Source: an uncultured Ignavibacterium sp. (GTDB lineage Bacteria > Bacteroidota > Ignavibacteria > Ignavibacteriales > Ignavibacteriaceae). Taken from it: a stretch of 44,714 nt of DNA. The translations under genes and the position numbers were made by a program. Location of the stretch: the NCBI GenBank assembly GCA_937934185.1, contig CALHAB010000101.1, positions 1 through 44,714 on the forward strand. The letters are read 5' to 3'. The notes under the pieces were generated by a model. That model did no database searches. It was not told the DNA's origin and saw nothing but the letters and a program-made list of their open reading frames with translations. Shown one piece after another: positions 8,168-17,997 of the stretch. Position 1 is the first letter of the stretch. Each line of letters begins with the position of its first letter.

Positions 8168-9473
8168 ATTAGCTGAAAAATATAAAAGTGTTATCAAAAG
8201 TACCGAAACAATAAAGCTTAGTGGAAAAGTAAGCGATGTGATTGGTTTGGTTATAGTTTCAGTAGGACCTAATGTATCGCTTGGCGAGATTTGTTCGATA
8301 GTTGACAGAAACGGAAATGAAGTCTGTAAATCAGAAGTTGTTGGCTTTAAAGACGGTAAAGTTCTTTCAGTTGCGCTGGGTGAGGTTCAGAACATTTCAC
8401 CAAAATCAGAGATTATAGCAGAAGGAAAATCATTTTCTGTTGGTGTTGGAAAAGAATTGTTGGGAAGAGTTATCGATGGTCTTGGTAATCCGATTGATGG
8501 AAAAGGAGAATTAAAAGTTTCTTCATACAGATCAATCTATCGTGAAGCACCAAATCCTTTACACAGAAAACGAATTGAAACTCCACTGCAAACCGGTGTT
8601 CGTGCAATTGATGGATTACTTACAATCGGTAAAGGACAACGAATGGGAATTTTTGCCGGCAGCGGCGTTGGTAAAAGTGTTACTCTGGGAATGATTGCAC
8701 GAAACACAAATGCTGATGTAAATGTAATTACACTTATAGGAGAACGGGGAAGAGAAGTAAGAGAATTTATTGAAAGAGATTTGGGTGAAGAAGGACTGCA
8801 GAGATCAGTAGTTGTGGTTGCAACGAGTGATAAATCAGCACTGATCAGAATGAAAGGTGCATTTATCGGGACAACAATTGCAGAATACTTCCGTGATCTT
8901 GGAATGGATGTTCTGCTGATGATGGATTCTGTAACAAGATTTGCAATGGCTCAGAGAGAAATCGGACTTGCAATCGGTGAACCGCCGACAACAAAAGGAT
9001 ATACACCAAGTGTGTTTGCAACACTACCAAAACTTTTGGAAAGAGCCGGTACTTCTGATAAAGGTTCCATTACAGGATTATACAATGTTCTTGTTGACGG
9101 CGATGATTTAACTGAACCAATTGCTGATGCAGTTCGCTCAATACTCGATGGACATATTGTGCTTTCGCGTCGTCTTGCAAACAGTGGACAATTTCCTGCT
9201 GTTGATCCATTGCAGAGTGTAAGCAGAGTAATGCCTGATATTACAACTAATGATCATAGAGAAAGAATAAAAATTTTTAACGAAATACTTGCAACTTATA
9301 AAGAAGCAGAAGACCTCATAAACATCGGCGCTTATGTTAAAGGAAGCAATCCTGCAATTGATCATGCTCTTTCCAAAATTTCTCAGCTTAAGTCTTTTTT
9401 AAGGCAGGATATGTTTGAAAAGACTGATTTTAACTCAACAATCAAAAGATTAAATGAAATTATTCAACTGTAG
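8157..9473 (+). CDS. fliI: Flagellar export ATPase FliI
   Basis: 438 aa. FliI is the hexameric ATPase of the flagellar type III secretion system. The Walker A motif AGSGVGKS is at 167-174, Walker B is in VLLMMDSVTRFAM, and the family stretch GEPPTTKGYTPSVFA follows. The N-terminal beta-barrel domain and C-terminal helical domain are both present. The start overlaps the fliH end by 11 bases. It differs from F1 beta subunits by the secretion-type GERGREVREF motif. Confidence 0.97.
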   Translation: MIIELAEKYKSVIKSTETIKLSGKVSDVIGLVIVSVGPNVSLGEICSIVDRNGNEVCKSEVVGFKDGKVLSVALGEVQNISPKSEIIAEGKSFSVGVGKELLGRVIDGLGNPIDGKGELKVSSYRSIYREAPNPLHRKRIETPLQTGVRAIDGLLTIGKGQRMGIFAGSGVGKSVTLGMIARNTNADVNVITLIGERGREVREFIERDLGEEGLQRSVVVVATSDKSALIRMKGAFIGTTIAEYFRDLGMDVLLMMDSVTRFAMAQREIGLAIGEPPTTKGYTPSVFATLPKLLERAGTSDKGSITGLYNVLVDGDDLTEPIADAVRSILDGHIVLSRRLANSGQFPAVDPLQSVSRVMPDITTNDHRERIKIFNEILATYKEAEDLINIGAYVKGSNPAIDHALSKISQLKSFLRQDMFEKTDFNSTIKRLNEIIQL

Positions 9474-9480
9474 ATAAGCT

Positions 9481-9915
9481 ATGGCAAAATTTATTTTCAG
9501 ACTGGACTCAGTTAAAAGAGTAAAAGAGAATTATGAAAAGAAAGCTAAAAGAGAATTAGCTGTTATAAATAATTACATAAATGATCATCAGAAAATTCGG
9601 GAGAAACTTATTGAGGAAATAAATTCATTGAGAAATAATGTTAAGCCCAGAATGACTGCTTCGGAATTAAAATTTCTCGGTGGATATAAAAACTCACTTA
9701 ATACGAGAATAAAAAATGAAGAAGCAGAATTAACACGACTCGAACAGGAAAAGTTAAGAAAAGTTTCTGAAGTGATGCAGAAAGCGAAAGAGAAAAAAAT
9801 ATTAACTCAGCTTGAGGAGCATCAGCATAAAGAATTTATTAAAGAAGAAAACAAAAGTGAGCTTAAACAATTTGATGAAATTGCTATACAGAATTTTAGC
9901 CGGGATAAAAAATGA
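9481..9915 (+). CDS. fliJ: Flagellar export chaperone/stalk FliJ
   Basis: 144 aa, almost entirely a two-helix coiled coil rich in Lys and Glu. FliJ sits in the FliI ring like the gamma stalk of F1 and links it to FlhA. The N-terminus FIFRLDSVKRVKEN has the FliJ-type pattern. The start is seven bases after fliI, and the end overlaps the next gene by ATGA. Identification rests on the pattern, the length (about 147 aa) and the position after fliI. Confidence 0.9.
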   Translation: MAKFIFRLDSVKRVKENYEKKAKRELAVINNYINDHQKIREKLIEEINSLRNNVKPRMTASELKFLGGYKNSLNTRIKNEEAELTRLEQEKLRKVSEVMQKAKEKKILTQLEEHQHKEFIKEENKSELKQFDEIAIQNFSRDKK

Positions 9916-10550
9916 AAACATACATACTTAATACTCTGCCATTTGTTTTTGCATTTATAGTAGTAACTGGTGTGATCATTTATCTGAACGGACAATTTAA
10001 CAACATATTTCAATTTGATTTCACACCGAAAAATCAGGTTTATTCTGAACAAAAAGATCCGACTCAATTAGATCAAACAAAAGAAATTAAATCAACAGAT
10101 AAAAAAATGGGAGCAAAAAATGATTCATTGTTAGTCTCTGAATTTCCAACTGATTCAATCTTTAATGCAAATCTGACCGAAGACAAAATTATTCCTCAAA
10201 CAGAGATTGACTCTGACATAAAAGAAAATTCTAAAAAAGAATTAAAAAAACAACTTGAAAAGAAACCTGAAGCAGAGATTAACAAGATTGAACAAAAGTT
10301 CACATCAAATCAAACAAATCAATCAAATGAACCCAAGCAGCAAAAACAGGATTCGTCTTACAGCAACTGGTTAAAGAAAGTATCAAAACTTCTTGAGCAG
10401 ATGGAACCTTCCAAAGCATCTAAAATAATTCAGAACTATTCCGATAATGTGGCAAGAGATATAATCTATACAATGAATAAAAAAAGTGCTGCAAAAATTG
10501 TTTCTGAATTAAGTCCGGAAATTGCTCAAAGAATTATAAGGTATGACTGA
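9912..10550 (+). CDS. YlxF/MotE-like membrane-anchored protein with MgtE-N-type C-terminus
   Basis: 212 aa. A single membrane segment (about residues 7-25) is followed by a long, charged, low-complexity linker (about 35-145) and a small helical C-terminal domain (about 150-212) with MEPSKASKIIQNYS and KKSAAKIVSELSP. That two-repeat pattern is like the MgtE N-terminal domain seen in the MotE chaperone of rhizobia and in Bacillus YlxF. The position between fliJ and fliK is the same as ylxF. A likely role is a periplasmic or cell-envelope helper in export or the motor. Function in this organism is unproven. Confidence 0.75.
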   Translation: MKTYILNTLPFVFAFIVVTGVIIYLNGQFNNIFQFDFTPKNQVYSEQKDPTQLDQTKEIKSTDKKMGAKNDSLLVSEFPTDSIFNANLTEDKIIPQTEIDSDIKENSKKELKKQLEKKPEAEINKIEQKFTSNQTNQSNEPKQQKQDSSYSNWLKKVSKLLEQMEPSKASKIIQNYSDNVARDIIYTMNKKSAAKIVSELSPEIAQRIIRYD

Positions 10551-13096
10551 TGTTTATCAATTCACTTTTTCTGTCTGAGCTGCTGAATCTGAAAACTGAA
10601 AAGCAATCATCCGCTCAGGATGAAAACGGTTTTTCACACCTGTTTTCAGAAATAATAAAAATCAAGAATGCCGCTGAAGAAACTTCGTTCGTACCTGAAA
10701 ATATCGGCGGAACTTTACTCGACCATAAGACAATTTTTATTTCCAATTCATCTCCGCTTGAAAATAAATCAATCAGTAAATCAACCTCTGCAGCAGGAAT
10801 TATTGTAGAGCTTTATAAACTTTTCAACTCAGATAATAGTCTTCCGAAAAGTGATTCTGCAAATCTGATTTCATCATTAAATAAAATTACAACAGATAAA
10901 AATCAGTTTCTGAATAGTATTCAGGTGCTTATAAAAAACATTCTAAGCGATACGAATAATCAGAGCAATGAAGTTGAGGTAAGATATGTTTCAAAGAATT
11001 TAATTGAAACAAAAAAAGTTAATCAGGAGAATCTTTTTCAGTTTACAGAGTATCTTTCAAAACTGATTGAAGGAAATCAATCATTTTCATTTGTTATCGG
11101 AGCCAATTCAAAGCAAATATTGTTCGATGTAGAGAACCTCTCTTCTGATATTGAGGAAAAGACCAATTCACAATTAGTTCAAAGTACTGTTAAAGCAACG
11201 ATTGAAAGCGATTTGGAATTTGAATCTGAGACTGAGTCAGCTACTGAAAATGCTGGATTGAAAACTGATGCAATACAAAATATTTGTGATAAAGAAGTTG
11301 ATGAAAATTTATTATTAGTAAAAACCGACAGTAAAGAAAATTCAAAACAATTCTCAGATTCAATCAGTAATAATCAAAGAGTAAACTTGGTCGAGAATCG
11401 GAAATCAAAACCGGAAGTTATTTATTCATTCAATGAAAAAAGCTCCCTTAATACAAAATTGAAACCTGAGAATGAAAATTTAAATTCGATAATCAGCAAT
11501 GAGAAAGAAATATTCACTTCATCATTTACAAAATCAAAATCATCTGAAAACGAAATTAAAGTTGAGATTGATGGAGAGTTAATAAGTCATAAGTCCGACA
11601 AAACTTTGAAAACAGAAAAGCCGGAATTTAAGTTCGATGGTATCGGAGAGGTTAAAATCGTTATAAAAGAAAAATCTTCACTCTCATTTCCAGCAAATGA
11701 AAACCGAATTGCAGTAGAAAATTCAACTAAAGAAACTTTTATTACAGAAAATCAACCGAAAAGATTAAATCATAATTTTGAACTCCAAAACTTCAGATCT
11801 GAAAAAGTAAATCCGGAGATTAAGCAGCCCTTAAACAATAAACAGGAATTATCAGAAAAAGATTTACCGAAAATTATCAGTACACAAAGCAATGAACCGA
11901 AAATTAGTCGTGCAGGATTACCTCTAATTGCAGATTACCAGGATTGGGATCTGGTTTTTGAAAAAAGTACAATTCAAGTCAATAATGATTTCAGGAAAGA
12001 TACAACATTAGAAAGCAAAACTTCTTCTGATGAAAAAGATGATCATATTCAAATACCTGAATCAGCTGACTTAAAGCAGCAGAAAGAATTTAAGAAGACT
12101 TCTGAAAGTTCAATTAAAGCAGAGTTGGAAAAAACAACAGACAAGAAAGCAATCAATTCCTTCGAAGAGATCAAAGAGTTTAATGTTGTTTCAGAACCAA
12201 AAGAAAAAGTATTGCATCTGAAATTTTCAGGCGAAAAAAAAATAGTTACAGTAACAGATACGGCTAAGGAAAAAGTAATTTTATATGCAGAAGAAGTAAA
12301 AGCAAAAACTTTTATTGAACAGCAAAATGTATCGGATGAAAAAACAGCTGTAAGTATCAATTCAAATAGATTTGCTCACGAAAAGAATTCTAATGATCAT
12401 AAATCCTCAGTTGTAAATGAAATAAGAACACAGAGTAATGAATCTATGAACAACAAAAGTTTTGAAAATCAAAATCAGAACAAGAGCGAGGCCAGGCAGA
12501 TTGATATTAACTCCAATCAAATCAATAAAGAAGAAAATATTCCAAATGAAAAAAGTTTCGGGTCAGAATTTATCAGTTCTAACAAGCAGTTCATACAACC
12601 AGAAATAAAGTCACATCTTCTCAACAGTAAAACTATAGTTGAACACTTTATAAAAAATCCCGTAGAGTCAGGAACACTTGAAAAGTTTTTACAGATACTG
12701 GATAAGCAGGAAATTATTCAGAGATCAGAAATAGTCAGTTATTCAAAGCAAAGTCATTCAGTGGAAATAAAATTATCGCCCGAGGAATTGGGAAGTATAA
12801 AAATATTACTCGATACAAACGATAATAATGTGAGCGCTAAAATTGAAGTGGGGAATGAGCATACAAGAGCAATTGTAGTTAATAATCTTTCGCAGCTTAA
12901 AGAAAGTTTAAATCAGCAAGGAATAAATCTGAATAATGTTAATGTAACAGTTTCAACGGAAGATCAAAGGAATCCGGAACAATCAAAACAAAAGATCAAA
13001 AAGAAATCACAGAGTGATAATTCAAAAGTTGAAATTACTGAGGAAAAGAAAACTGTGAGAAATTTAGGATACAACACATACGAGTATTTAGCGTAG
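10550..13096 (+). CDS. fliK: Flagellar hook-length control protein FliK (long form)
   Basis: 848 aa, about twice the length of enterobacterial FliK. FliK measures hook length and switches export specificity through FlhB. Residues up to about 690 are low-complexity, Lys/Glu/Ser/Asn-rich and fast evolving, as expected for the ruler part. The C-terminal Flg_hook domain (about 735-805) has [15 protein letters not shown] and a second half with [15 protein letters not shown], the part that docks on FlhB. The ATG overlaps the preceding stop by one base. Extra ruler length could mean a longer hook; that is inference. Confidence 0.92.
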   Translation: MFINSLFLSELLNLKTEKQSSAQDENGFSHLFSEIIKIKNAAEETSFVPENIGGTLLDHKTIFISNSSPLENKSISKSTSAAGIIVELYKLFNSDNSLPKSDSANLISSLNKITTDKNQFLNSIQVLIKNILSDTNNQSNEVEVRYVSKNLIETKKVNQENLFQFTEYLSKLIEGNQSFSFVIGANSKQILFDVENLSSDIEEKTNSQLVQSTVKATIESDLEFESETESATENAGLKTDAIQNICDKEVDENLLLVKTDSKENSKQFSDSISNNQRVNLVENRKSKPEVIYSFNEKSSLNTKLKPENENLNSIISNEKEIFTSSFTKSKSSENEIKVEIDGELISHKSDKTLKTEKPEFKFDGIGEVKIVIKEKSSLSFPANENRIAVENSTKETFITENQPKRLNHNFELQNFRSEKVNPEIKQPLNNKQELSEKDLPKIISTQSNEPKISRAGLPLIADYQDWDLVFEKSTIQVNNDFRKDTTLESKTSSDEKDDHIQIPESADLKQQKEFKKTSESSIKAELEKTTDKKAINSFEEIKEFNVVSEPKEKVLHLKFSGEKKIVTVTDTAKEKVILYAEEVKAKTFIEQQNVSDEKTAVSINSNRFAHEKNSNDHKSSVVNEIRTQSNESMNNKSFENQNQNKSEARQIDINSNQINKEENIPNEKSFGSEFISSNKQFIQPEIKSHLLNSKTIVEHFIKNPVESGTLEKFLQILDKQEIIQRSEIVSYSKQSHSVEIKLSPEELGSIKILLDTNDNNVSAKIEVGNEHTRAIVVNNLSQLKESLNQQGINLNNVNVTVSTEDQRNPEQSKQKIKKKSQSDNSKVEITEEKKTVRNLGYNTYEYLA

Positions 13097-13106
13097 GAGA
13101 AAAATT

Positions 13107-13790
13107 ATGCAAACAGGAATAACAAGCGGCTTGGGATATCTGAATAACACAACAGCAGGAAAATCAGTTTTAGGTAAAGATGATTTTCTTAAGCTGATGC
13201 TGACACAGATGAAAAGCCAGGATCCTTTGAACCCGATGGAATCAACTGAGTTTGCTGCACAGCTTGCACAGTTCAGTTCACTTGAGCAGCTGCTTAATCT
13301 GAATAATCAGATGAAAACCAGCATTGATGCAAATTTCTATCTGACACAATCTATCAATAATACTCTGGCTGCAACTTTTATTGGTAAAGAAGCAAAGTTA
13401 TCAACTAATAAATTTCAGTTTAACGGACAGGAATCACAGACTATTGGTTATAATCTTGGTTCGCGTGCAACGAATGTTACAATAAAAATTTACAATGAAG
13501 ATGGAGCATTGGTAAAGACAATTGAAAACTCTCCGGCTAATGCAGGTGATAATAAACTTTCCTGGGATTTCACCGATAATAATGGCAACACCGTTCCTTA
13601 TGGTAAGTACAGATTTGAAGTTGAAGCAATTGATGCAAATGAAAATCCGATTAGAGTTTCAAAATATGTTCTTGGAAAAATTGGCGGAGTAAGATTTACA
13701 GAATTCGGAACCAAACTTTTAATCAACGGAACTGAATTTAATCTTTCTGACATTCTGGAAATTTTTGAACCTTCAAACGGAGGAAACTAA
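13107..13790 (+). CDS. flgD: Hook-cap protein FlgD
   Basis: 227 aa, preceded by a TAGGAG ribosome site. FlgD caps the growing hook. The N-terminal part has the diagnostic [17 protein letters not shown] and a segment with [15 protein letters not shown] tudor/FN3-like Ig domain follows (about 95-195), with [14 protein letters not shown] and [10 protein letters not shown], the FlgD Ig signature. Position between fliK and flgE is classical. Confidence 0.96.
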   Translation: MQTGITSGLGYLNNTTAGKSVLGKDDFLKLMLTQMKSQDPLNPMESTEFAAQLAQFSSLEQLLNLNNQMKTSIDANFYLTQSINNTLAATFIGKEAKLSTNKFQFNGQESQTIGYNLGSRATNVTIKIYNEDGALVKTIENSPANAGDNKLSWDFTDNNGNTVPYGKYRFEVEAIDANENPIRVSKYVLGKIGGVRFTEFGTKLLINGTEFNLSDILEIFEPSNGGN

Positions 13791-14162
13791 ATGTATGAAA
13801 TAAATGGAATCAAAGTACCATTTCTGCCGATCAATAATTATGACGGCGAACAGGTACGAAACAAAAGTTCGGCTGAAAGTTTTGAATCAATATTTCAGCA
13901 GGAACTTGAGAAACTAAAATTTTCTCATCACGCGCTGAAGCGTCTTGAAGAAAGAAACATCAGTTTAAGTGATGACGATATGTTGAAGATAAACACGGCT
14001 GTTGAAAAAGCTGAACAGAAAGGAGCTAAAGATTCTCTTGTTATGATGAACTCAACAGCGTTTATCGTAAATATCCCGAACAGAACAATCATTACTGCTT
14101 TACCTGTTGAAAGCGGTAATGAAAATGTGTTCACAAATATTGATTCAGTAGTGTTTGCATAG
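13791..14162 (+). CDS. Flagellar operon protein of the TIGR02530 (flg_new) family
   Basis: 123 aa. The core FSHHALKRLEERNI, followed by an alternating strand/helix stretch ending in NRTIITALP, matches the small flagellar operon protein family found between flgD and flgE in clostridia, spirochaetes and others. Its biochemical role is unknown; linkage to hook assembly is by context. The start is directly after the flgD stop (TAAATG). The stop is followed by the only sizeable gap in this operon, the flgE leader. Confidence 0.85.
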   Translation: MYEINGIKVPFLPINNYDGEQVRNKSSAESFESIFQQELEKLKFSHHALKRLEERNISLSDDDMLKINTAVEKAEQKGAKDSLVMMNSTAFIVNIPNRTIITALPVESGNENVFTNIDSVVFA

Positions 14163-14178
14163 CATTAATTAACTGTTA

Positions 14179-14264
14179 CGGGCGGGACCTCAAAAGGACG
14201 CCCGGTCCGATGGACTGACTGAAGTCGGACACCTTTTAACAAAAACTTAAAATATCAGGAGGTC
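14179..14264 (+). promoter_or_regulatory. Structured 5' leader of flgE with GGA motifs and a possible SD-blocking arm
   Basis: Hairpin 1 pairs CGGGCG (14179-14184) with CGCCCG (14199-14204), with an inner CCT/AGG. Hairpin 2 pairs GTCCGA (14205-14210) with TCGGAC (14225-14230). Five GGA triplets occur at 14185, 14196, 14212, 14227 and 14258; the one at 14212 sits in the loop of hairpin 2 and the last is in the ribosome site AGGAGGTC. GACCTC (14186-14191) is complementary to GAGGTC (14259-14264). CsrA binds GGA in loops and over ribosome sites, and csrA is encoded at 39090. The regulatory role is inference. Confidence 0.6.
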
Positions 14265-14267
14265 ATT

Positions 14268-15902
14268 ATGTCACTTCTAAATTCTCTTTTCTCGGGCGTT
14301 TCCGGATTAAGAAACCATCAGGCAATGATGGATGTTATCAGCAACAACATCGCTAATGTTAACACAATCGGTTATAAAGGTTCGCGTGTTACATTCAGTG
14401 ATACATTCAACAAAATTATCCGATACGGTTCAAACCCAACTGATACAGCCGGCGGAACAAATACTTTTCAGATTGGTTTGGGTATGAAGCTGAATTCTGT
14501 TGACAGAAACTGGACGCAAGGTACATTTGAAGGAACCGGAATTGTAACCGATCTTGCACTTCAGGGAAAAGGTCTTTTCATTCTTGAAAACAATGGCGAA
14601 AGATTTTATTCAAGAGCAGGTGCATTCATTTTTGATGCTCAGGGAAGATTAGTTAATTCCCAGAATGGTGCTATTGTTCAGGGTAAGGTTGCAAATGAAG
14701 AAGGCATCATTCCTCCGGGAAACTATCTTGAAGATATTATCATTGATACAAATTTAAGATTACCTGCAGTTGCAACAACTGATATCACCTGGGGTGGAAA
14801 TCTGGACAGCTCTTCAAGTCTTACAAGATCTGAAAATTATCTGCAGACAGGCAACATCAATTCAAACATAAACATTGGAGATTCTGTAACAGATACAAAT
14901 AAAGTTTATGATGAAAATGGTAATGAATATACTTTTACAGTAACATACACAAAAACAGCTGCCGATACTTATAATATGACTTATGTTTTAAAGGATGCTA
15001 ACGGTAATAATGTTAATGGTCCAACAACGGCTACAGTAGTTTTTGATTCCGTAACAGGTCAAATGTTAACAATAAACGGCGGTGCTCCTGCTCCGATTAA
15101 TATTCAGGATGTTGGATTGGGAATAAACTTTAACTTTGATCCTACTTCTGTAACACAAACCGGAAATTCAACTACACTTGCTTCAACTGTTGATTCAAAC
15201 AGAAAGCCGACAATAGTTACCGGTTCTTTAACAATCTTTGATTCACTTGGTTCGCCTCATGTTCTTACAATCAAATTCACAAAGACATCAAACAATAACT
15301 GGAACTGGAGCTGTACTGTTCCTCCTGCAGACGGAACTTTAAGCGGCGCAAGCGGAACAATAACTTTCAATCCTGATGGATCAATTTCTTCAATATCTCC
15401 AAATCCACCAGTACTAACTTTTACTCCTAACAGCGGTGCAAGTCCTCAGAATATTGTTCTCAATCTTGGAACTGGTTTCAGCGGAATTACACAGACATCA
15501 TCAAGTTCTGTTGTGTCTGCATTATCGCAAAATGGTTCTGCTGCTGCATCGCTTTCAAATATCAACATTGATAAATACGGATATATCATCGGAGTATTCA
15601 CAAACGGACAAAGCAGACCACTTGCTCAGATACTTCTTGCTACTTTTCCGAATCTTAATGGCTTGATCAGTGTGGGCGAAAATATGTTTACTGTATCTGC
15701 AAACACAGGCGATCCTCTTATTGGTGATCCTGGTGAAACAACCGGAACAACAATTCAATCAGGCGCACTTGAACAATCAAATGTTGATCTGTCAGAAGAG
15801 TTCACAAGAATGATTGTTTCACAGAGAGGATTTCAGGCAAGTGCAAGAGTAGTAACCGTATCTGATACATTACTTCAGGAAATTACAAACCTCGTAAGAT
15901 AA
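14268..15902 (+). CDS. flgE: Flagellar hook protein FlgE with two FlaE-type domains
   Basis: 544 aa against about 400 in enterobacteria. FlgE builds the hook. The N-terminal helix has ISNNIANVNTIGYKGSR, and the C-terminal helix has LEQSNVDLSEEFTRMI, the standard rod/hook ends. Between them the surface part has two similar units, about 205-295 (VYDENGNEYTFTV, then TGQMLTINGGAP) and 315-405 (TIFDSLGSPHVLTIKFTK), both like the FlaE hook domain, which explains the size. A strong AGGAGGTC ribosome site precedes the ATG. It is the last gene of its operon, before a terminator. Confidence 0.96.
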   Translation: MSLLNSLFSGVSGLRNHQAMMDVISNNIANVNTIGYKGSRVTFSDTFNKIIRYGSNPTDTAGGTNTFQIGLGMKLNSVDRNWTQGTFEGTGIVTDLALQGKGLFILENNGERFYSRAGAFIFDAQGRLVNSQNGAIVQGKVANEEGIIPPGNYLEDIIIDTNLRLPAVATTDITWGGNLDSSSSLTRSENYLQTGNINSNINIGDSVTDTNKVYDENGNEYTFTVTYTKTAADTYNMTYVLKDANGNNVNGPTTATVVFDSVTGQMLTINGGAPAPINIQDVGLGINFNFDPTSVTQTGNSTTLASTVDSNRKPTIVTGSLTIFDSLGSPHVLTIKFTKTSNNNWNWSCTVPPADGTLSGASGTITFNPDGSISSISPNPPVLTFTPNSGASPQNIVLNLGTGFSGITQTSSSSVVSALSQNGSAAASLSNINIDKYGYIIGVFTNGQSRPLAQILLATFPNLNGLISVGENMFTVSANTGDPLIGDPGETTGTTIQSGALEQSNVDLSEEFTRMIVSQRGFQASARVVTVSDTLLQEITNLVR

Positions 15903-15921
15903 TCACACCTAAGCCCTCGTT

Positions 15922-15951
15922 AAGGGAGCTCATCAATGGGCTCCCTTTTTT
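15922..15951 (+). terminator. Rho-independent terminator after flgE
   Basis: AAGGGAGC (15922-15929) pairs perfectly with GCTCCCTT (15940-15947) across a 10-base loop, and a T run continues to 15951. It closes the flgB-flgE transcript. From 15952 to 16024 the sequence is AT-rich with nothing else recognisable. Confidence 0.92.
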
Positions 15952-16024
15952 AACCACCTGTTGAATAGTAACCACTTTATTAAATCAAATAATTCTGTTT
16001 AATTAAAATTCACTTAAAAATTCG

Positions 16025-16040
16025 TGGCATATTGGTTGAA
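16025..16040 (+). promoter_or_regulatory. Sigma-54-like -24/-12 promoter upstream of fliL
   Basis: TGGCATATTGGTTGAA, with GG at 16026-16027 and G at 16038, the sigma-54 spacing. It is the least typical of the four such sites (GA instead of GT or GC at -12). A start of transcription about 12 bases on would fall only a few bases before the fliL ATG at 16055. Confidence 0.5.
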
Positions 16041-16054
16041 AAACCAATTCTGCA

Positions 16055-16630
16055 ATGAAAGAAGAAAAACAAAATAAAGAACAGAAACCTGTAGAAACCT
16101 TAAAGAAAAATTCTGCTATGAAACCAAAACTTTTAATTGTTGGGCTGCCGCTTTTTATTGTCCAGCTCGTGGCAGTTTATTTTATCACTGCTAATATTCT
16201 AATTCCAAAAGATCATAAACCGAATTCAAAAGAAGAAGTTAAAACGGAACAAGTATCTGAAGAACAGAAAGAAAAGAAAAAAGAAAAGAATGATAAATCA
16301 TCAGAGACTGAAAGTAATACCAGTTTGGGAGAAAACATTTTTAATCTTGATGATATCATTGTAAATCCTGCAGAAACAAACGGGAAGACTTTGGTTCTTG
16401 CAAGTTTAGGTTTTGATTTAGCTACACCTGAAGCAAAAAAAACAATGGAAGAGAAAGTGATAATTGTAAAAGATGCGGTTATAACTTTGCTCTCCAGCAA
16501 AACAGTTCCTCAGTTAAGTAATACCGCTTACCGGGATTCTCTGAAAGCAGAAATGATTTCTGATCTTTCAAGGAAAATGCCCGGAGTTAAAATCAACAAC
16601 ATTTATTTCAGTAAATTCATAATTCAATAA
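16055..16630 (+). CDS. fliL: Flagellar basal body-associated protein FliL
   Basis: 191 aa. FliL is a single-pass inner-membrane protein that surrounds and supports the stator. A cytoplasmic N-terminus is followed by a membrane segment (about 26-48) and a Lys/Glu-rich linker. The periplasmic domain from about 95 shows NLDDIIVNPAETNGK and ends in INNIYFSKFIIQ, the typical FliL ending. The start is uncertain: the ATG at 16055 has no clear ribosome site, and the ATG at 16118 (codon 22) would still keep the membrane segment. Confidence 0.88.
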   Translation: MKEEKQNKEQKPVETLKKNSAMKPKLLIVGLPLFIVQLVAVYFITANILIPKDHKPNSKEEVKTEQVSEEQKEKKKEKNDKSSETESNTSLGENIFNLDDIIVNPAETNGKTLVLASLGFDLATPEAKKTMEEKVIIVKDAVITLLSSKTVPQLSNTAYRDSLKAEMISDLSRKMPGVKINNIYFSKFIIQ

Positions 16631-16631
16631 T

Positions 16632-17606
16632 ATGCCTGATGTAGTATCACAACAAGATATTGATGCCCTGTTAAAAAGCGGCGGGCAGGAAATTCCTAAA
16701 CAAAAGGAAGAGAATGAAATTCAACCTTATGATTTTCGTCTTCCTAACAGAATATCCAAGACACAACTCAGAACAATAAGAACAATTCACGAAAACTTTG
16801 CAGAAAGTTTCAGTTCTTTTCTGGTTACAAAACTGCAGACGATTGTTAATATGTCTGTTAATACAGTTGACCAGATTTATTATTCTGAATATGTAATGTC
16901 AGTGCCTGATCCTGCTTGTCTTTTTACATTCAGTATCAAGCATACAGACATAAAAGGAATTCTTGAACTGAATGTTGATCTTGCACTTGCGCTTGTTGAC
17001 AGATTACTTGGAGGAAATGGTACAAGCACAAAACAGCAAAAGATAATCACTCCGATTGAACAAAAAGTTCTTCAGACCGTTGTTGAGAAAGTTATGTTCG
17101 ATATGAAAAAAGCCTGGCAGATAATTGACAACTTTGATTTCGTTTCTGAAAGGTTTGAACCGGATGTTGATTTTGTTCAGCTTACTTCACCGAATGAATC
17201 AGTTCTTCTGATAACTTTCGAAGTTGAACTTGGTGAGAAATCGTACTTTATGAATATATGCTTTGCGACTTTTGCTTTTGATCCGATTATCTCAAAGCTT
17301 TCGTCCAAAAAACTTTCATCAGTTCGTCCTACAAAGTATAACGGAATGAGTGCTCAGGAATTGATCCGCAAGCAGCTGAATTCTGTTCTGTTACCTGTTA
17401 CAGTTGAGCTTGGAAAATCCACAATTACTTTGCAGGAAATGCTCGAACTGAAAGCAGGCGATATGATAATACTTAATAAAAAAATTCACGAAGAACTTAC
17501 TGTAAAAGTCAATGGCAAAACTTTTTATTATGGTTATCCGGGAATTGTAAACAATCACAAAGCAGTAAAAGTAACAAAGAATCTTTTAACCGATAATTCT
17601 TTTTAA
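16632..17606 (+). CDS. fliM: Flagellar motor switch protein FliM
   Basis: 324 aa. FliM is the C-ring protein that receives CheY-P. The N-terminal CheY-binding peptide VSQQDIDALLKSGG is at 5-18. The middle CheC-like domain has the GGNG loop at 127-130, which contacts FliG. The C-terminal SpoA domain (about 240-320) pairs with FliN and shows ITLQEMLELKAGDMI. The start is one base after the fliL stop. Length is normal. Confidence 0.97.
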   Translation: MPDVVSQQDIDALLKSGGQEIPKQKEENEIQPYDFRLPNRISKTQLRTIRTIHENFAESFSSFLVTKLQTIVNMSVNTVDQIYYSEYVMSVPDPACLFTFSIKHTDIKGILELNVDLALALVDRLLGGNGTSTKQQKIITPIEQKVLQTVVEKVMFDMKKAWQIIDNFDFVSERFEPDVDFVQLTSPNESVLLITFEVELGEKSYFMNICFATFAFDPIISKLSSKKLSSVRPTKYNGMSAQELIRKQLNSVLLPVTVELGKSTITLQEMLELKAGDMIILNKKIHEELTVKVNGKTFYYGYPGIVNNHKAVKVTKNLLTDNSF

Positions 17607-17616
17607 GGAAATAATT

Positions 17617-17997
17617 ATGGCTGATGAATTAAACAAACAGACAGAAAATCAAAAAGTTAAAAACGGTTCTACGAAATCCGCTGCAGCGGCAGAGTTTCCA
17701 CAGTTTGAAGAATCACAATTTCAGGGATTTGAAGCCGGTGAAAAAATTAACTTCATAAAAGACCTTCAGCTTAATGTTTACATTGAGCTTGGCAGAACTC
17801 AGATGCAGATTAAAGATATTCTCGAGTTAGAACGCGGCTATGTTATCGAGCTTGATAAACTTGCCAGCGAGCCGGTGGATATTTATGTGAACAATAAAAA
17901 AATTGCTGAAGGCGAAGTGGTGGTAATTGATAAACACTTCGGAATCAGGATAGTCAATCTTACCGATGATGCAGCTCAATTTAAAGGAATTTCATAA
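17617..17997 (+). CDS. fliN: Flagellar motor switch protein FliN
   Basis: 126 aa. FliN forms the base of the C ring and docks FliH. A variable N-terminus (to about 45) is followed by a single SpoA domain with YIELGRTQMQIKDILEL and VNNKKIAEGEVVVID. There is no CheC phosphatase domain, so this is FliN and not the FliY type of Bacillus, although the operon order is Bacillus-like. An AAGGA ribosome site precedes the ATG. The stop overlaps the fliO start (TAATG). Confidence 0.96.
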   Translation: MADELNKQTENQKVKNGSTKSAAAAEFPQFEESQFQGFEAGEKINFIKDLQLNVYIELGRTQMQIKDILELERGYVIELDKLASEPVDIYVNNKKIAEGEVVVIDKHFGIRIVNLTDDAAQFKGIS

